A stretch of 35,827 bases of DNA from an uncultured Oscillospiraceae bacterium (GCA_934654755.1 CAKUGQ010000019.1:1-35827); one strand, 5' to 3'. Positions 7,940 through 16,869 are shown, counted from the stretch's first letter. The notes: generated from the sequence alone by a model not told the origin. Numbers and translations are program-made.

Positions 7940-9076
7940 ATGGCAAACGAAAACAAACGCGATTATTACGAGGTGCTGGGCGTGACGAAGGACGCGACCG
8001 ACGCCGACATCAAGCGCGCCTACCGCAAGCTAGCGGCGCAGTACCACCCGGACGTAAACCACGAGCCGGACGCCGAGCAGCGCTTCAAGGAGATCAACGA
8101 GGCCAATGAGGTTCTGTCCGACCCGGAGAAGCGTGCACGCTACGATCAGTTTGGCTTTGCGGGTGTGGACCCGAATTTCAATCCGAACGCCGCAGGCGGC
8201 AACCCCTTTGGGGATTTCGGCGGCTTCTCCGGCTTCGGCGACATCTTCGGCGATTTGTTCGGCGGCGGCCGAAGCACACGCCGCGGTGCCAACTCGCCGA
8301 TGCGCGGCGAGGATATCGGCGCGCAGATCGAGCTGGACTTTGAAGAGGCTGCTTTCGGCACCGAGAAGGAAATTTCCGCACAGCGTATTTGCGACTGCGA
8401 CGAGTGTAAGGGTACGGGCGCCGCACCCGGCACGAAGGCGGAGACCTGCCCGCGCTGCAAGGGCAGCGGTACGGTTCGCACGCAGCAGAGCTTTATGGGC
8501 ATGGTCATGCAGTCGGACAGCGTATGCCCGGATTGCCGGGGCACCGGTAAAAAAATTCCCACGCCCTGTCCGCGCTGCAAGGGCAAGGGCAAGGTGCGCC
8601 GTACGTTCAAGACGCGCGTGCGCTTCCCGGCCGGTATCGACGACGGGCAGACGCTCCGTGTTCGCGGCGAGGGCAACGTCGGCACCAACGGCGGCCCCGC
8701 AGGCGACCTGATGGTTACGGTGCGCGTGCGCAGTCATCCGCTCTTCGTCCGCCGTGGGCAGGACGTTTACTGCGAAATGCCGATTACCTTTGCGCAGGCA
8801 GCGCTCGGCGCGGAGGTTGAGGTGCCGACGCTTGACGGCAAGGTGCGCTATAGCGTTACCGAGGGTACGCAGACCGGAACAACCTTCCGACTGCGCGGCA
8901 AGGGTATCCCGAATGTCGGCGGTAAGGGTCGCGGCGACGAGTATGTCACCGTAACGGTTGAGACGCCGACCCGTCTGAACCGTGAGCAGAAGGATCTGCT
9001 CGGGCGGCTTGGCGAAACGCTGACGGATTCCAATCAACCTGCCCGTAAGAGCTTTGCCAGGAAGGCGGAAAAATAA
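7940..9076 (+). CDS. dnaJ: Chaperone protein DnaJ (Hsp40)
   Basis: DnaJ delivers clients to DnaK and stimulates its ATPase. The J domain (residues 1-70) includes the HPD motif in QYHPDVNHE. A Gly/Phe-rich region follows (about residues 75-115). The zinc centre has four CxxCxGxG repeats: CDECKGTG, CPRCKGSG, CPDCRGTG and CPRCKGKG. The C-terminal substrate-binding domains complete a normal 378 residues. AAGGTGG precedes the ATG. It is the last gene of the operon and is followed by a terminator. Confidence 0.98.
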   Translation: MANENKRDYYEVLGVTKDATDADIKRAYRKLAAQYHPDVNHEPDAEQRFKEINEANEVLSDPEKRARYDQFGFAGVDPNFNPNAAGGNPFGDFGGFSGFGDIFGDLFGGGRSTRRGANSPMRGEDIGAQIELDFEEAAFGTEKEISAQRICDCDECKGTGAAPGTKAETCPRCKGSGTVRTQQSFMGMVMQSDSVCPDCRGTGKKIPTPCPRCKGKGKVRRTFKTRVRFPAGIDDGQTLRVRGEGNVGTNGGPAGDLMVTVRVRSHPLFVRRGQDVYCEMPITFAQAALGAEVEVPTLDGKVRYSVTEGTQTGTTFRLRGKGIPNVGGKGRGDEYVTVTVETPTRLNREQKDLLGRLGETLTDSNQPARKSFARKAEK

Positions 9077-9102
9077 AACGGCGGGCTGTTGCCTGTCTCG
9101 GG

Positions 9103-9140
9103 AAAACGGCTGCCGCCCATATGGGCGGCAGCCGTTTTTT
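9103..9140 (+). terminator. Rho-independent terminator of the hrcA-dnaJ operon
   Basis: A perfect 18-bp palindromic stem (9103-9120 with 9121-9138) whose 3' arm ends in a run of six T lies 26 bases past the dnaJ stop. Confidence 0.9.
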
Positions 9141-9269
9141 GAACCGAGATTCCCGTCTTGCCGTGCGAAGCGGGGCAACGCAGCAATGAAGGGAGAACCA
9201 CGGTTTCAGCGGTGCAGGCCGATCGGCTCTGCACCGTTTTTGCGGTCAGTGACGATAACGCCGGCCGCC

Positions 9270-9833
9270 TTATCCCAAAAGCCGCCGGATCAGACAAAGC
9301 TGACCGTCAATGTCCGTTTGCGTCAGGGGAAGCAGGGCGTTGTGCTTTGCCATACCCTCCAGCAGCCAGAGAATATGCGCAGCTGCCGCCTCCGGCGTAT
9401 CGCAGCGGTAATCGCCCTGCTCCGTACCGAGCCGAATCAGCGCTGCAACAATGGCGACGGAGGACTCCGCACGCTCGATAAGCAGCGTCCGCACCTCTGA
9501 GCATTCGTCCGGCAGCTCCCCTTTGTCGTAGCAGCGTTTTGGGTCGAGAAGCTGTGCCAGCCGCGCGGTCAGAAAGGTCTCCAGCACACGCTTTGCCGGA
9601 ACGGCGTTTGCCTGCGCACGCTCCAATGCGGCGGCGGCAAGCGCCTGCTCCTGCCGTACAAGCGCGCCGAACAGCTCCTCCGTTGAGGAGAAGTAGCGAT
9701 ACAGTCCGCCGCGCGAGATCGCCGCGGTGTTGCAGACATCGGCCATACTCACACGGGCGAAGCCTTTTTCGGCAAAGAGAGTCCTTGCGGCTTCCAGGAT
9801 CCTTGTACGGGAGGCGTCGGCCTTGGCACCCAT
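9270..9833 (-). CDS. TetR/AcrR-family transcriptional regulator
   Basis: The 187-residue protein has a TetR helix-turn-helix at the N-terminus: RTRILEAARTLFAEKGF, SMADVCNTAAISRGGLYRYF. The C-terminal ligand domain is of no recognisable subtype. The start is the ATG at 9831-9833, which shares a base with the gltX stop (TGATG), so translation is coupled to the glutamyl-tRNA synthetase gene. No transporter or enzyme target lies alongside, and the ligand is unknown. A longer frame on the same strand would run into gltX and lacks TetR similarity. Confidence 0.9.
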   Translation of the reverse strand: MGAKADASRTRILEAARTLFAEKGFARVSMADVCNTAAISRGGLYRYFSSTEELFGALVRQEQALAAAALERAQANAVPAKRVLETFLTARLAQLLDPKRCYDKGELPDECSEVRTLLIERAESSVAIVAALIRLGTEQGDYRCDTPEAAAAHILWLLEGMAKHNALLPLTQTDIDGQLCLIRRLLG

Positions 9834-11476
9834 CAGAGCGAATCGACGGCGCTCTTCAGCCGTTCGGCGCAGCGCGCCGGGCCGAGAAGCTGCATGACGG
9901 AGTAGAGATCCGGGGAATTGGTTCTGCCGGTGACGGCAAGACGCAGGAAGTTGGACACGTCTGCCACGGAACCGGGCCATGCCGAGGAGTCTGCCTTATA
10001 GGCTTTCATATCCGTCGCGAAGCCCAGCTCCGCCGTGACGGCCTTGAGCTTATCGAACCAGACGACGGAATCGTCCGCCGGGTCATAGACGGCCGAAAGC
10101 TTTTCCAACGCCGTGCGGACAACGGATGGGGCGAACTGTGCAGGGAAGGACTCACGGGCAAAGAATTCGTCGTAGAAGAAGCTCATATACGGTTTCACGT
10201 CGCGCCAGGTCGCCAGATCCTTGCGCGGCTTTTTACCGCCCCGGCCGATGGCGAGGATCGCTTTTGCGTAATCCGGGTCTCTGCGCAGCGCTGCGGCGAG
10301 GTCCGGCTCAAACTCTTCGGCATACGCCAGTGCGAGCGTGTAAACCTGCGCGGCATCCATGCGGGCAATCTCATTTTTTGACACGTCACACAGCTTGGCA
10401 TAGTCAAACAGCGCACCTGCCGGATTGAGTTTTTTGCAGGAGAAACGGAAAGCGTCGCTGTCCGCATCGGGGTTGGCGCGGCGCCAGTCCTCATAGTTTG
10501 AGTTGAGCAGCGTCATGATATACTCGTATACCGCGCGAACGGGGAAGCCTTCGGCCTTGTAATAGGTCAGTGCCAACTCGGGATCCTTGCGTTTGGAAAG
10601 CTTGCGCTTGCTTGCTCCGTCCATCTTCATCAGCGGACCGATGTGGACGTACTTCGGCAAACGGAAGCCGAGCGCATGGAAAAGCTGAATGTGGAACGGC
10701 AGACTCGGCAGCCATTCATCGCCGCGCACCACATGCGTGGTACGCATCAGGTGGTCGTCCACCGCGTGGGCAAAGTGGTAGGTGGGAATTCCGTCGGATT
10801 TGAGCAGCACATGATCAATGTCGTTTTCGGTGACGGTCAGCGTGCCCTTCACAAGGTCGTTGAATTTGAACTGACGCTCGCAGCTTCCGGTAGAACGGAA
10901 GCGCAGTACCCACGGCTGCCCGCTGCGCAGCGCCGCCTCGACGTCCGCAAGCGGACGGTCGCGCCACACGGCATAGGGACCGTAGTAGCCGAAGTTAACC
11001 TTTTTTTCCTCCTGCTCGGCGTGCATGGCGGCCAACTCCTCCTCCGTGCAGAAGCAGGGGTAGGCATCGCCCTGTTCGACGAGCTGTTTGGCATACACAT
11101 GGTAGATCGATGCGCGCTGGCGCTGGCGATAGGGACCGTAGCTGCCCGAGTCACCGGTTTTGGTTGCGCCTTCGTCGAAGGTGATGCCGTAGTGGCTCAG
11201 TGTATCGATCAGTACCTCCACGGCACCGGGCACCTCGCGTTTGGCATCGGTGTCCTCCACGCGCAAAAACAACACGCCGCCGGACTGATGCGCCATGCGC
11301 TCGGCGACAAGTCCCTGCACCAGATTGCCCAGATGGACAAAACCAGTCGGCGAGGGGGCCATACGGGTGACGACCGCACCTTCGGGGAGGCTGCGTTCGG
11401 GAAAGCGCGCCTCAAGCGCCTGCGGCGTTTGGGTCACATCCGGGAAAAGAAGCTGCGCCAAAGCTTTTGCATCCAT
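9833..11476 (-). CDS. gltX: Glutamyl-tRNA synthetase
   Basis: The class I synthetase charges tRNA with glutamate. The HIGH signature appears as APSPTGFVHLGNL and the KMSKS signature as KRKLSKRKD. Supporting motifs are FLRVEDTDAKRE and the DEWLPSLPFHIQLFHALGF block. The 547-residue length fits the family. The start at 11476 is preceded by AGAGGGATG and lies behind a clear promoter; the open frame extends 63 codons further upstream but without similarity. Many Clostridia have a non-discriminating GltX that also charges tRNA-Gln; this cannot be decided here. Confidence 0.96.
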   Translation of the reverse strand: MDAKALAQLLFPDVTQTPQALEARFPERSLPEGAVVTRMAPSPTGFVHLGNLVQGLVAERMAHQSGGVLFLRVEDTDAKREVPGAVEVLIDTLSHYGITFDEGATKTGDSGSYGPYRQRQRASIYHVYAKQLVEQGDAYPCFCTEEELAAMHAEQEEKKVNFGYYGPYAVWRDRPLADVEAALRSGQPWVLRFRSTGSCERQFKFNDLVKGTLTVTENDIDHVLLKSDGIPTYHFAHAVDDHLMRTTHVVRGDEWLPSLPFHIQLFHALGFRLPKYVHIGPLMKMDGASKRKLSKRKDPELALTYYKAEGFPVRAVYEYIMTLLNSNYEDWRRANPDADSDAFRFSCKKLNPAGALFDYAKLCDVSKNEIARMDAAQVYTLALAYAEEFEPDLAAALRRDPDYAKAILAIGRGGKKPRKDLATWRDVKPYMSFFYDEFFARESFPAQFAPSVVRTALEKLSAVYDPADDSVVWFDKLKAVTAELGFATDMKAYKADSSAWPGSVADVSNFLRLAVTGRTNSPDLYSVMQLLGPARCAERLKSAVDSL

Positions 11477-11509
11477 AAAACATCCCTCTGTTTCTCGTTT
11501 TTTCTTTAT

Positions 11510-11538
11510 ACTATACGGAATCCCCACAGAAAAGTCAA
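11510..11538 (-). promoter_or_regulatory. Sigma-A promoter of gltX-tetR
   Basis: On the minus strand TTGACT (11533-11538) and TATAGT (11510-11515) are 17 bases apart, about 34 bases before the gltX start and just past the stop of the preceding gene. Confidence 0.82.
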
Positions 11539-11547
11539 GCGCTCCGT

Positions 11548-11835
11548 TTATTGCAGAAAAAGAAAGATGGCGAGCGTCAGTGCAATGCTCTGAGAATCCT
11601 CGTTGCCGTCGGCAAGGAGCAGGAGCAGAATAAGTAACAGGAGCGTGTCTCCGTCGTCGCTGCACATGGGCAGAAGCCGCTCCACGACCGGCAGCCGTGA
11701 AAGCGTCGGCGGAAGACAGGACGGTGCGGGCGGCGGTGCCGGAGTCGGTGCGGAGGGAGCGGGTTTCTGCGGGGCGTCCGGCACACTTTGGCGGCGAAAG
11801 CCGCCGCTTTGGTCCGGAGAATAACGATGATACAT
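11548..11835 (-). CDS. Uncharacterised small Pro-rich protein with Leu-rich C-terminus
   Basis: I do not recognise a family. The 95-residue product has a Pro/Ala-rich middle (residues 20-45), then an acidic patch (CSDDGDT) and two strongly hydrophobic stretches: LLLLILLLLLADG, and the last ten residues. A very good Shine-Dalgarno (AAGGAGGG) precedes the ATG and overlaps the stop of the gene before it. It is the last of three tightly spaced minus-strand genes (12475-11548). Membrane association is inferred from the Leu-rich segments, which may be too short to span independently. Confidence 0.68.
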   Translation of the reverse strand: MYHRYSPDQSGGFRRQSVPDAPQKPAPSAPTPAPPPAPSCLPPTLSRLPVVERLLPMCSDDGDTLLLLILLLLLADGNEDSQSIALTLAIFLFLQ

Positions 11836-11847
11836 ACCCTGCCCTCC

Positions 11848-12237
11848 TTACAGCCCGGGAAAACCGCCGTATTGCCGCAGCGCCAGCCCTGCGAGCTGCG
11901 AAAGACGGGCAATCTGCATGGCACGGTCAAGCTTGGCGCAACGGTCGGGCTTCAGATAGGGCTTCAGTGCACACAGCAGCGCTTCCTGTCGTGAGTCGCT
12001 GCGGTTGGCCTGCTGCATAAGCGAAAAAACCGAGCGGGCGAAGCCCTCGTCCATGGCGCCAAAGGGCAGTGCAGACGGCGCCTGCGGCGGCGTCTGCGGC
12101 GGTGCGGGCGGCGGTGCTTGCGGCTGCGGCGCACCCGGTGCGCCGCCCAGACCGAGCGACTGTGCAAGTGCCTGAATTTGCGCCATGCTTTGTGGGTCGC
12201 TCAGGATCCGGTTGATCTGATCCTCCATACCGTCCAT
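11848..12237 (-). CDS. Uncharacterised Pro/Ala/Gln-rich protein
   Basis: No family is recognised. The 129-residue protein has an N-terminal helix with ILSDPQSMAQIQALAQSLG, a low-complexity Pro/Ala/Gln linker (about residues 32-58) and a predicted helical C-terminal domain (ARSVFSLMQQANRS to LAGLALRQYGGFPGL). AGAGGT lies six bases before the ATG, and the preceding gene ends five bases upstream. The LSDPQ motif recurs in the upstream neighbour, hinting at related or interacting helical units. Confidence 0.7.
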   Translation of the reverse strand: MDGMEDQINRILSDPQSMAQIQALAQSLGLGGAPGAPQPQAPPPAPPQTPPQAPSALPFGAMDEGFARSVFSLMQQANRSDSRQEALLCALKPYLKPDRCAKLDRAMQIARLSQLAGLALRQYGGFPGL

Positions 12238-12241
12238 TGCG

Positions 12242-12475
12242 TTACCTCTGTCCGTTCAGCCGCGCAAGCAGCGTCTGCACCTGCGGATCGGACAGCAGCG
12301 GCTGCATCAGCGCCTGTGCGCGCGCCGTGTCTCCCTGCCGGGCGGCCTCGGCGGCATTTTGCAGCGTCTGTGTGTTGCCGCGCGAGAGCAGAGCCAGAAG
12401 CTGCCGCCCCTCGGCGCTTGTCAGAATGCGCCGGAGCTGTTCGGTATCGGTTTTTTTTGCGGGATCCTGCTGCAT
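12242..12475 (-). CDS. Uncharacterised small helical protein
   Basis: The product is 77 residues if translation starts at the ATG at 12473-12475. AGGGAGG lies eight bases before this ATG but only two before another in-frame ATG at 12481, which decides the start. The sequence is predicted helical and ends LLSDPQVQTLLARLNGQR, sharing LSDPQ with the next gene. A short AQALMQ segment is also reminiscent of that neighbour. First gene of the three-gene group; function unknown. Confidence 0.7.
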   Translation of the reverse strand: MQQDPAKKTDTEQLRRILTSAEGRQLLALLSRGNTQTLQNAAEAARQGDTARAQALMQPLLSDPQVQTLLARLNGQR

Positions 12476-12480
12476 GGTCA

Positions 12481-12509
12481 TTGCCTCCCTTGCAAACTTC
12501 TGATATAAT
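12481..12509 (+). promoter_or_regulatory. Predicted promoter for the phosphoesterase-coaX pair
   Basis: An extended -10 (TGATATAAT; hexamer 12504-12509) lies 17 bases after TTGCCT (12481-12486). It is divergent from the three small genes, within a 71-base intergenic gap. Confidence 0.6.
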
Positions 12510-12546
12510 AACGGTATATGCAGCGGGGACGGAAAGGGTGACGATT

Positions 12547-13029
12547 GTGAAGCTTTTGATCGTATCGGACTCTCATGGAGATATGGATGCGCTGCACCGC
12601 GCCGTATACGGTACGCGGCCGGACGCCGTTATCCATCTCGGCGACCATTGCGCCGATGCCGACGAGCTGGCGGGAGACTTCCCCGGTCTGCCCGTTCTGA
12701 GTGTGCGCGGGAATTGCGATTATACCGACCTCACGCGCAGTGAAACACTGCTTCGGGTTTTCGACGGGGTGCGCGTTTTCGCCGCCCACGGTCATCGCTA
12801 CGGCGTTAAGACCGGGCTTCTGCGCATCGTTTATGCCGCGCAAGAGCAGGAGGCACAGCTTGCACTGTTCGGTCATACCCATAGCCCGCACCTCTCGGAA
12901 GAGGGCGGCTTATGGCTGCTGAACCCCGGCGCCTGCGGCGGCGTACGGCCGACCTGCGCCGTTGTGACCATAGAAAACGGTGGCTTTTCCTGCCGCCTGA
13001 AGGAAGTATACTCGGAGGGAGTACTATGA
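12547..13029 (+). CDS. YfcE/MJ0936-type metallophosphoesterase
   Basis: This is a small calcineurin-like phosphodiesterase of 160 residues. The metal-binding motifs are in order: DSHGD at the N-terminus, HLGDHC, RGNCD, AAHGHRYG and LFGHTHSPH. The start is a GTG at 12547 with AAAGGGTGA at ideal spacing; an earlier in-frame GTG at 12538 sits inside that site. The stop overlaps the coaX start by four bases (ATGA), so the pair is co-translated. The physiological substrate is unknown; family members hydrolyse bis-pNPP or cyclic dinucleotide analogues in vitro. Confidence 0.92.
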   Translation: MKLLIVSDSHGDMDALHRAVYGTRPDAVIHLGDHCADADELAGDFPGLPVLSVRGNCDYTDLTRSETLLRVFDGVRVFAAHGHRYGVKTGLLRIVYAAQEQEAQLALFGHTHSPHLSEEGGLWLLNPGACGGVRPTCAVVTIENGGFSCRLKEVYSEGVL

Positions 13030-13793
13030 TTCTGACCATTGACATCGGAAACACCAACATTGTTCTCGGCGGTATTGAGGACGACGAGATCCGTTTTGAA
13101 GCGCGCCTTGCAACCGACCGGATCAAGACCTCGGATCAATATTGCGCCGAGCTGAAGATTCTGCTCGGGCTGTTTGATGTGATTCCCGATCAGGTGGACG
13201 GCTGTATCATCTCCTCGGTTGTGCCGCCGGTGCTGAACTCCGTTAAAACGGCGCTTTTGAAGCTTACGGGGAAAACGCCGCTGATCGTTGGCCCCGGCAT
13301 CCGTACCGGTCTGAATATTCGGATGGACAATCCTTCCGAAATTGGCAGTGATCTGATTGTCGCTGCCGTTGCGGCCATCAGTGAATACGGTGCGCCGCTG
13401 CTGATCGTTGATATGGGCACGGCCACGACCATTACCGCCATTGATGAGACGGCCTCCTTCGTCGGCGGTTGCATCTGCCCCGGTCTGATGATTTCTCTTG
13501 ACGCGCTTACGGGCCGCACCGCGCAGCTCCCCGGGATCAGCCTCGACGAGCCGCCCCGCGCCATCGGCAAAAATACGCGTGACAGTATGCGCAGCGGCGT
13601 CATGTTCGGTGCTGCGGCCATGCTCGACGGCCTGCTCGACCGCATGGAGGACGAGCTGGGACGTCCCGCACGCGTTGTTGCCACCGGGGGCATTTCGCGC
13701 TTTGTAATCCCCCTCTGCCGCCGTGAGATTCTCTGGGATAAAAGCCTGATGACAAAGGGCCTGAATTACCTTTACAGGAAAAACACAAAATAA
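13026..13793 (+). CDS. coaX: Type III pantothenate kinase
   Basis: The enzyme phosphorylates pantothenate in the first step of coenzyme A synthesis. The 255-residue protein of the ASKHA fold begins MILTIDIGNTNIVLGG (phosphate 1 motif), has VDMGTATTITAID (phosphate 2 motif), GGCICPGL and the family end region ATGGISRFVIPLC. It overlaps the phosphoesterase gene, and its Shine-Dalgarno (GGAGGGAG) lies inside that gene. Confidence 0.97.
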   Translation: MILTIDIGNTNIVLGGIEDDEIRFEARLATDRIKTSDQYCAELKILLGLFDVIPDQVDGCIISSVVPPVLNSVKTALLKLTGKTPLIVGPGIRTGLNIRMDNPSEIGSDLIVAAVAAISEYGAPLLIVDMGTATTITAIDETASFVGGCICPGLMISLDALTGRTAQLPGISLDEPPRAIGKNTRDSMRSGVMFGAAAMLDGLLDRMEDELGRPARVVATGGISRFVIPLCRREILWDKSLMTKGLNYLYRKNTK

Positions 13794-13818
13794 CCTCGAC
13801 GACCGTGGAACGGCTCTG

Positions 13819-13846
13819 CCGCTGCAAATTGTGCAGACGGTGTTTT
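13819..13846 (+). terminator. Weak possible terminator after coaX
   Basis: CCGCTGCA (13819-13826) pairs with TGCAGACGG (13832-13840) with one bulge, followed by TGTTTT. The stem is short, so the call is tentative. I see no supported gene between here and 14031. Confidence 0.35.
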
Positions 13847-14031
13847 ATGCTGCGCTCAAAAGTCGGTCATTGCACGGGCGACAAAGCTGCCCGTGGAAAT
13901 CTCACGGGAAAATGCTGATGTCATGGGACCGGATTGTCTGCACCCGGCGGCAATGCGTTTCGGCGCTTTGCAGCGTCCGAGAGGGCGATGCCTTTCCCGC
14001 CGGAGCGGTGATAAGGCCGGAATGTGCGGGA

Positions 14032-14241
14032 TTACCGCAGCAGGGCGGCGAGAAACGCCAGCAGCGCTATGCCAAAGCCTGCGCCGATGGCGACGGTCAC
14101 GGCACACTCCACCATGCCGATTGCCGCTGCGACACGGCTTTCCTTCCGCTCGCGCACCGGTGCGGACGCGACGGGAGTTTCGACCGTCTGCTGCGCTGCC
14201 AGATAGGGACGAAGATCAATGACCTGATTTGACTGTTTCAT
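14032..14241 (-). CDS. Small single-pass membrane protein of unknown function
   Basis: The 69-residue product has a hydrophilic N-terminal half (residues 1-38, including VIDLRPYLAAQQ) and a C-terminal hydrophobic helix (about residues 42-68, VECAVTVAIGAGFGIALLAF). A clean GGAGG lies eight bases before the ATG, which is why I accept this short frame. It stands alone on the minus strand, divergent from the adenylation-domain gene. No family is recognised. Confidence 0.65.
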   Translation of the reverse strand: MKQSNQVIDLRPYLAAQQTVETPVASAPVRERKESRVAAAIGMVECAVTVAIGAGFGIALLAFLAALLR

Positions 14242-14379
14242 GCTCTATTCCTCCGCTTTCGCTTTTTCGGGATAAGAATACCAAATGATGTGTCCAATAA
14301 ATCGGACTTTTATACTGAAAATGTAATTAATCTACCTCTCGGCTGTCGGATATTGCGTAGTGCCCGGTTTCTTTTATTG

Positions 14380-14408
14380 TTGCAATTTACGACAGTGTAT
14401 GCTATAAT
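14380..14408 (+). promoter_or_regulatory. Promoter of the adenylation-domain gene
   Basis: TTGCAA (14380-14385) and TATAAT (14403-14408) are 17 bases apart, with an extended TG two bases before the -10. The start codon at 14434 follows 26 bases later, with a GGGGAG ribosome binding site. Confidence 0.78.
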
Positions 14409-14433
14409 ACCAAAAAAGTGGGGAGAATAGCGT

Positions 14434-16825
14434 ATGAATCCGATTTTAGACCTGTTTCGTGTGACTGTTGAACGTTTTCCCGATCGTGTCGCGATTTCCG
14501 ACGGTGAACGCTCATATACTTTTTGCGAGCTTTGGCACGGTGCGGCGTGTCTCGCGTCGTCGATTGTGCCCTCCGGTTGTGCTGTAGGGGTGTTTGTGAA
14601 TCGCACTGCGGAATCCCTGCTTCTCTTTCTCTCCGTGGTTTTCAGCGGAAACTATTACGTTCCGCTTGATCCGGCATTAACGGAAGAGAAACGGAAGCAT
14701 ATTATCGGTGATGCGCAGATTTCCGTATTGCTCGGCGCGGAGGAAAACAGAGTTCTTTTGGATGGCTTTAACAGTACATTTTTAACGTCGGCTGACGCTG
14801 CCGAAAATGAGCGTGAGGTCCCGCAGGCCGATTCGGATACCCCTCTGTATATGATTTATACCTCCGGCTCGACAGGTGCGCCGAAGGGGGGTGCTGAAGA
14901 GTCACGGCGCCGTGCTCAGCTTCCTTTCCGCCTATACATTACAATTCCGGTTCACACATGAGGATGTGATCGGCAACCAGACGCCGTTCTTTTTTGATGC
15001 GTCTGCGAAGGATTATTTCCTGACGCTGATGACCGGTGCACGGCTGGAGGTTTTGCCGTCGGAGCTGTTTTCGTTCCCCGTGCGGCTGATTGCGTATATG
15101 AATGCCCGCAAGGTCAGCTATATCTGCTGGGTGCCGACGGCGCTTTGCATTGTTGTCCAGCTCAACACATGTCAGGAGCTCCTGCCGACTTCACTGAAGC
15201 GTGTGTTTTTTGTCGGGGAAGTGTTTCCGCGCAAACATCTGGATAAGTGGCGCGCGGCGCTGCCTCAGATCGAATATGTGAATCTCTACGGCTCCTCCGA
15301 GCTGGCGGGGATCTGCTGCTTTTACCGGGTACCGCAGGTAATGCCCGAAGAGCCGGCTCTGCCGCTTGGGAAGCCGCTGAGTAATTGCAATCTGCTCCTG
15401 CTGGACGGCGAAGGAAATGTCATTACACAGCCGGGACAGGTGGGAGAGATCCATGTTGCGAGCGATGCACTTGCGCTCGGCTACTACCACGATACGGAAA
15501 AGACGCGCAATGCGTTTTTTCCGCTCACGTTTCCTGACGGTGTAACGCGCCGAACCTTCCGGACGGGCGACATGGCAAGCTATAATGCCAACGGGGATCT
15601 GGTCTTCGCTGCGCGCCGGGACTATCAGATCAAGCATATGGGACGGCGTATTGCGTTGGGAGAAATTGAGACGGTTGCGGACACGCTTCCGGTGCTGCGG
15701 CGCTGCTGCTGCCTGTACCATGCAGAAAAGAAGCAGATTGTGCTTTTCTGTGAATTAACGGACGGTGTGGTTTGCACGGGCCGCGAGATCCGATCAAATC
15801 TGAAGAACCGCTTAAAAAAAGCCTTGTTTACGACGTTGGCGTTGCTGCTGACTGCGATTCTGCTTTTTGCGATTTATACCGCGCCGTATTTCTATGGAAC
15901 GACATATCCTTATCAGGATTCAAAGGCAAGAGATGCGCTTGCCGGACAGCTGGATTTGCTGATCAGCGGTTCGTCACATGCGTTCCGCGCGTTTATCCCC
16001 GAACAGATCGACCGTGCATTTGGGACAAACAGCTATAATCTTGCCTATTCCATGCAGACAATGCAGGGACGGTACTTCCTGCTCAAAAAAGAGATGGAAA
16101 GGAACCCGGTTAAAACGGTGCTGATTGAGGTTTCCTATAATTCACTGACACGCAATCGGAAATCCGAGGGGCCGGAGGGGGATATTTATGAGCTTGGACG
16201 TCTTGCAGCTCCGATAGAGCGATGGAGCTTCTTTTTCTCCTCCATATCGCCGTCTGAGTACGGGAAGCTGTACTATGACACGATAGATCGCAGTACAACT
16301 GCGTGGAAGGCGATCCTTCGGGGAGAAACAGGCAGTGCGCAGGACAGTGTGCGCGGCTACAGGGGGATGGCTCCCGTCGATCAGACGCCCTCTCCGGAAA
16401 AGTATGCAGAAGCATATCACTCGCGCTCGATTGTTACGGAGCAGGATGCGTATGATATTTTTTATTTTGAAAAATGCCTGGAGCTGTGCCGCGAAAAAAA
16501 TGTGCGCGTGATCTTGGTCACGACTCCGATGCCGAAGAAGACGCTTCTTTCATTCGACCGCATGGAAACGGTTCGCCTCTGGTATGAAGAGTATGCCGCC
16601 CGTTTTTGCTGTGAGTTCTATGACTTCAACCTTTTGAAATCCAAAGCGGCGGATTACCCGGAATCTACGGCGTATGTCGACGAGACACACCTTAGCTCAA
16701 TTGGGGCGCAGACCTTCTCGGAAGATCTGTGTGAGGTGCTGAAAAAGACTGAAAACGACGCTTCCGTCGAGGGACTGTTTTACGGCAGTTATGACGAGAT
16801 GGTGGAAATGCTGCTGCGCAAGTGA
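14434..16825 (+). pseudogene. Frameshifted adenylation domain fused to a TM-anchored SGNH domain
   Basis: An NRPS/DltA-like amino-acid adenylation domain starts at 14434. It breaks at a run of six G (14886-14891) inside the A3 motif TSGSTGAPKG; with one G fewer the frame continues into the open frame ending at 16825. Later core motifs are intact: FFFDASAKD, NLYGSSE, GEIHVASDALALGY, RTGDM and GRRIALGEIE. Motifs A9 and A10, including the catalytic Lys, are absent. After IRSNLKNRL the sequence turns directly into KKALFTTLALLLTAILLF, a membrane helix, then a ~300-residue domain with an SGNH-type nucleophile motif (LLISGSSHAF) and a terminal DETH. This resembles a DltA/DltD-type pair whose intervening part has been deleted. 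Two lesions argue for decay, though the G run could be a sequencing error or a phase-variable tract. The SGNH part could still be made from an internal start. Confidence 0.72.
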
Positions 16826-16840
16826 GGCATGATGCTGTCG

Positions 16841-16869
16841 ACAAAGCCGCCCAAGCAAGGCGGCTTTGT
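16841..16869 (+). terminator. Hairpin after the SGNH gene
   Basis: ACAAAGCCGCC (16841-16851) pairs perfectly with GGCGGCTTTGT (16859-16869) over a seven-base loop. No T-tract follows, so termination would be weak. Confidence 0.5.

Noticed and set aside
4685..9178. Long minus-strand frames opposite hrcA, grpE, dnaK and dnaJ
   Set aside because: All mirror well-identified chaperone genes and encode no known fold.
13831..14232. Overlapping short frames on both strands between coaX and the small membrane protein gene
   Set aside because: They lack ribosome binding sites and similarity, and the plus-strand frame runs through the convincing minus-strand gene at 14032-14241.
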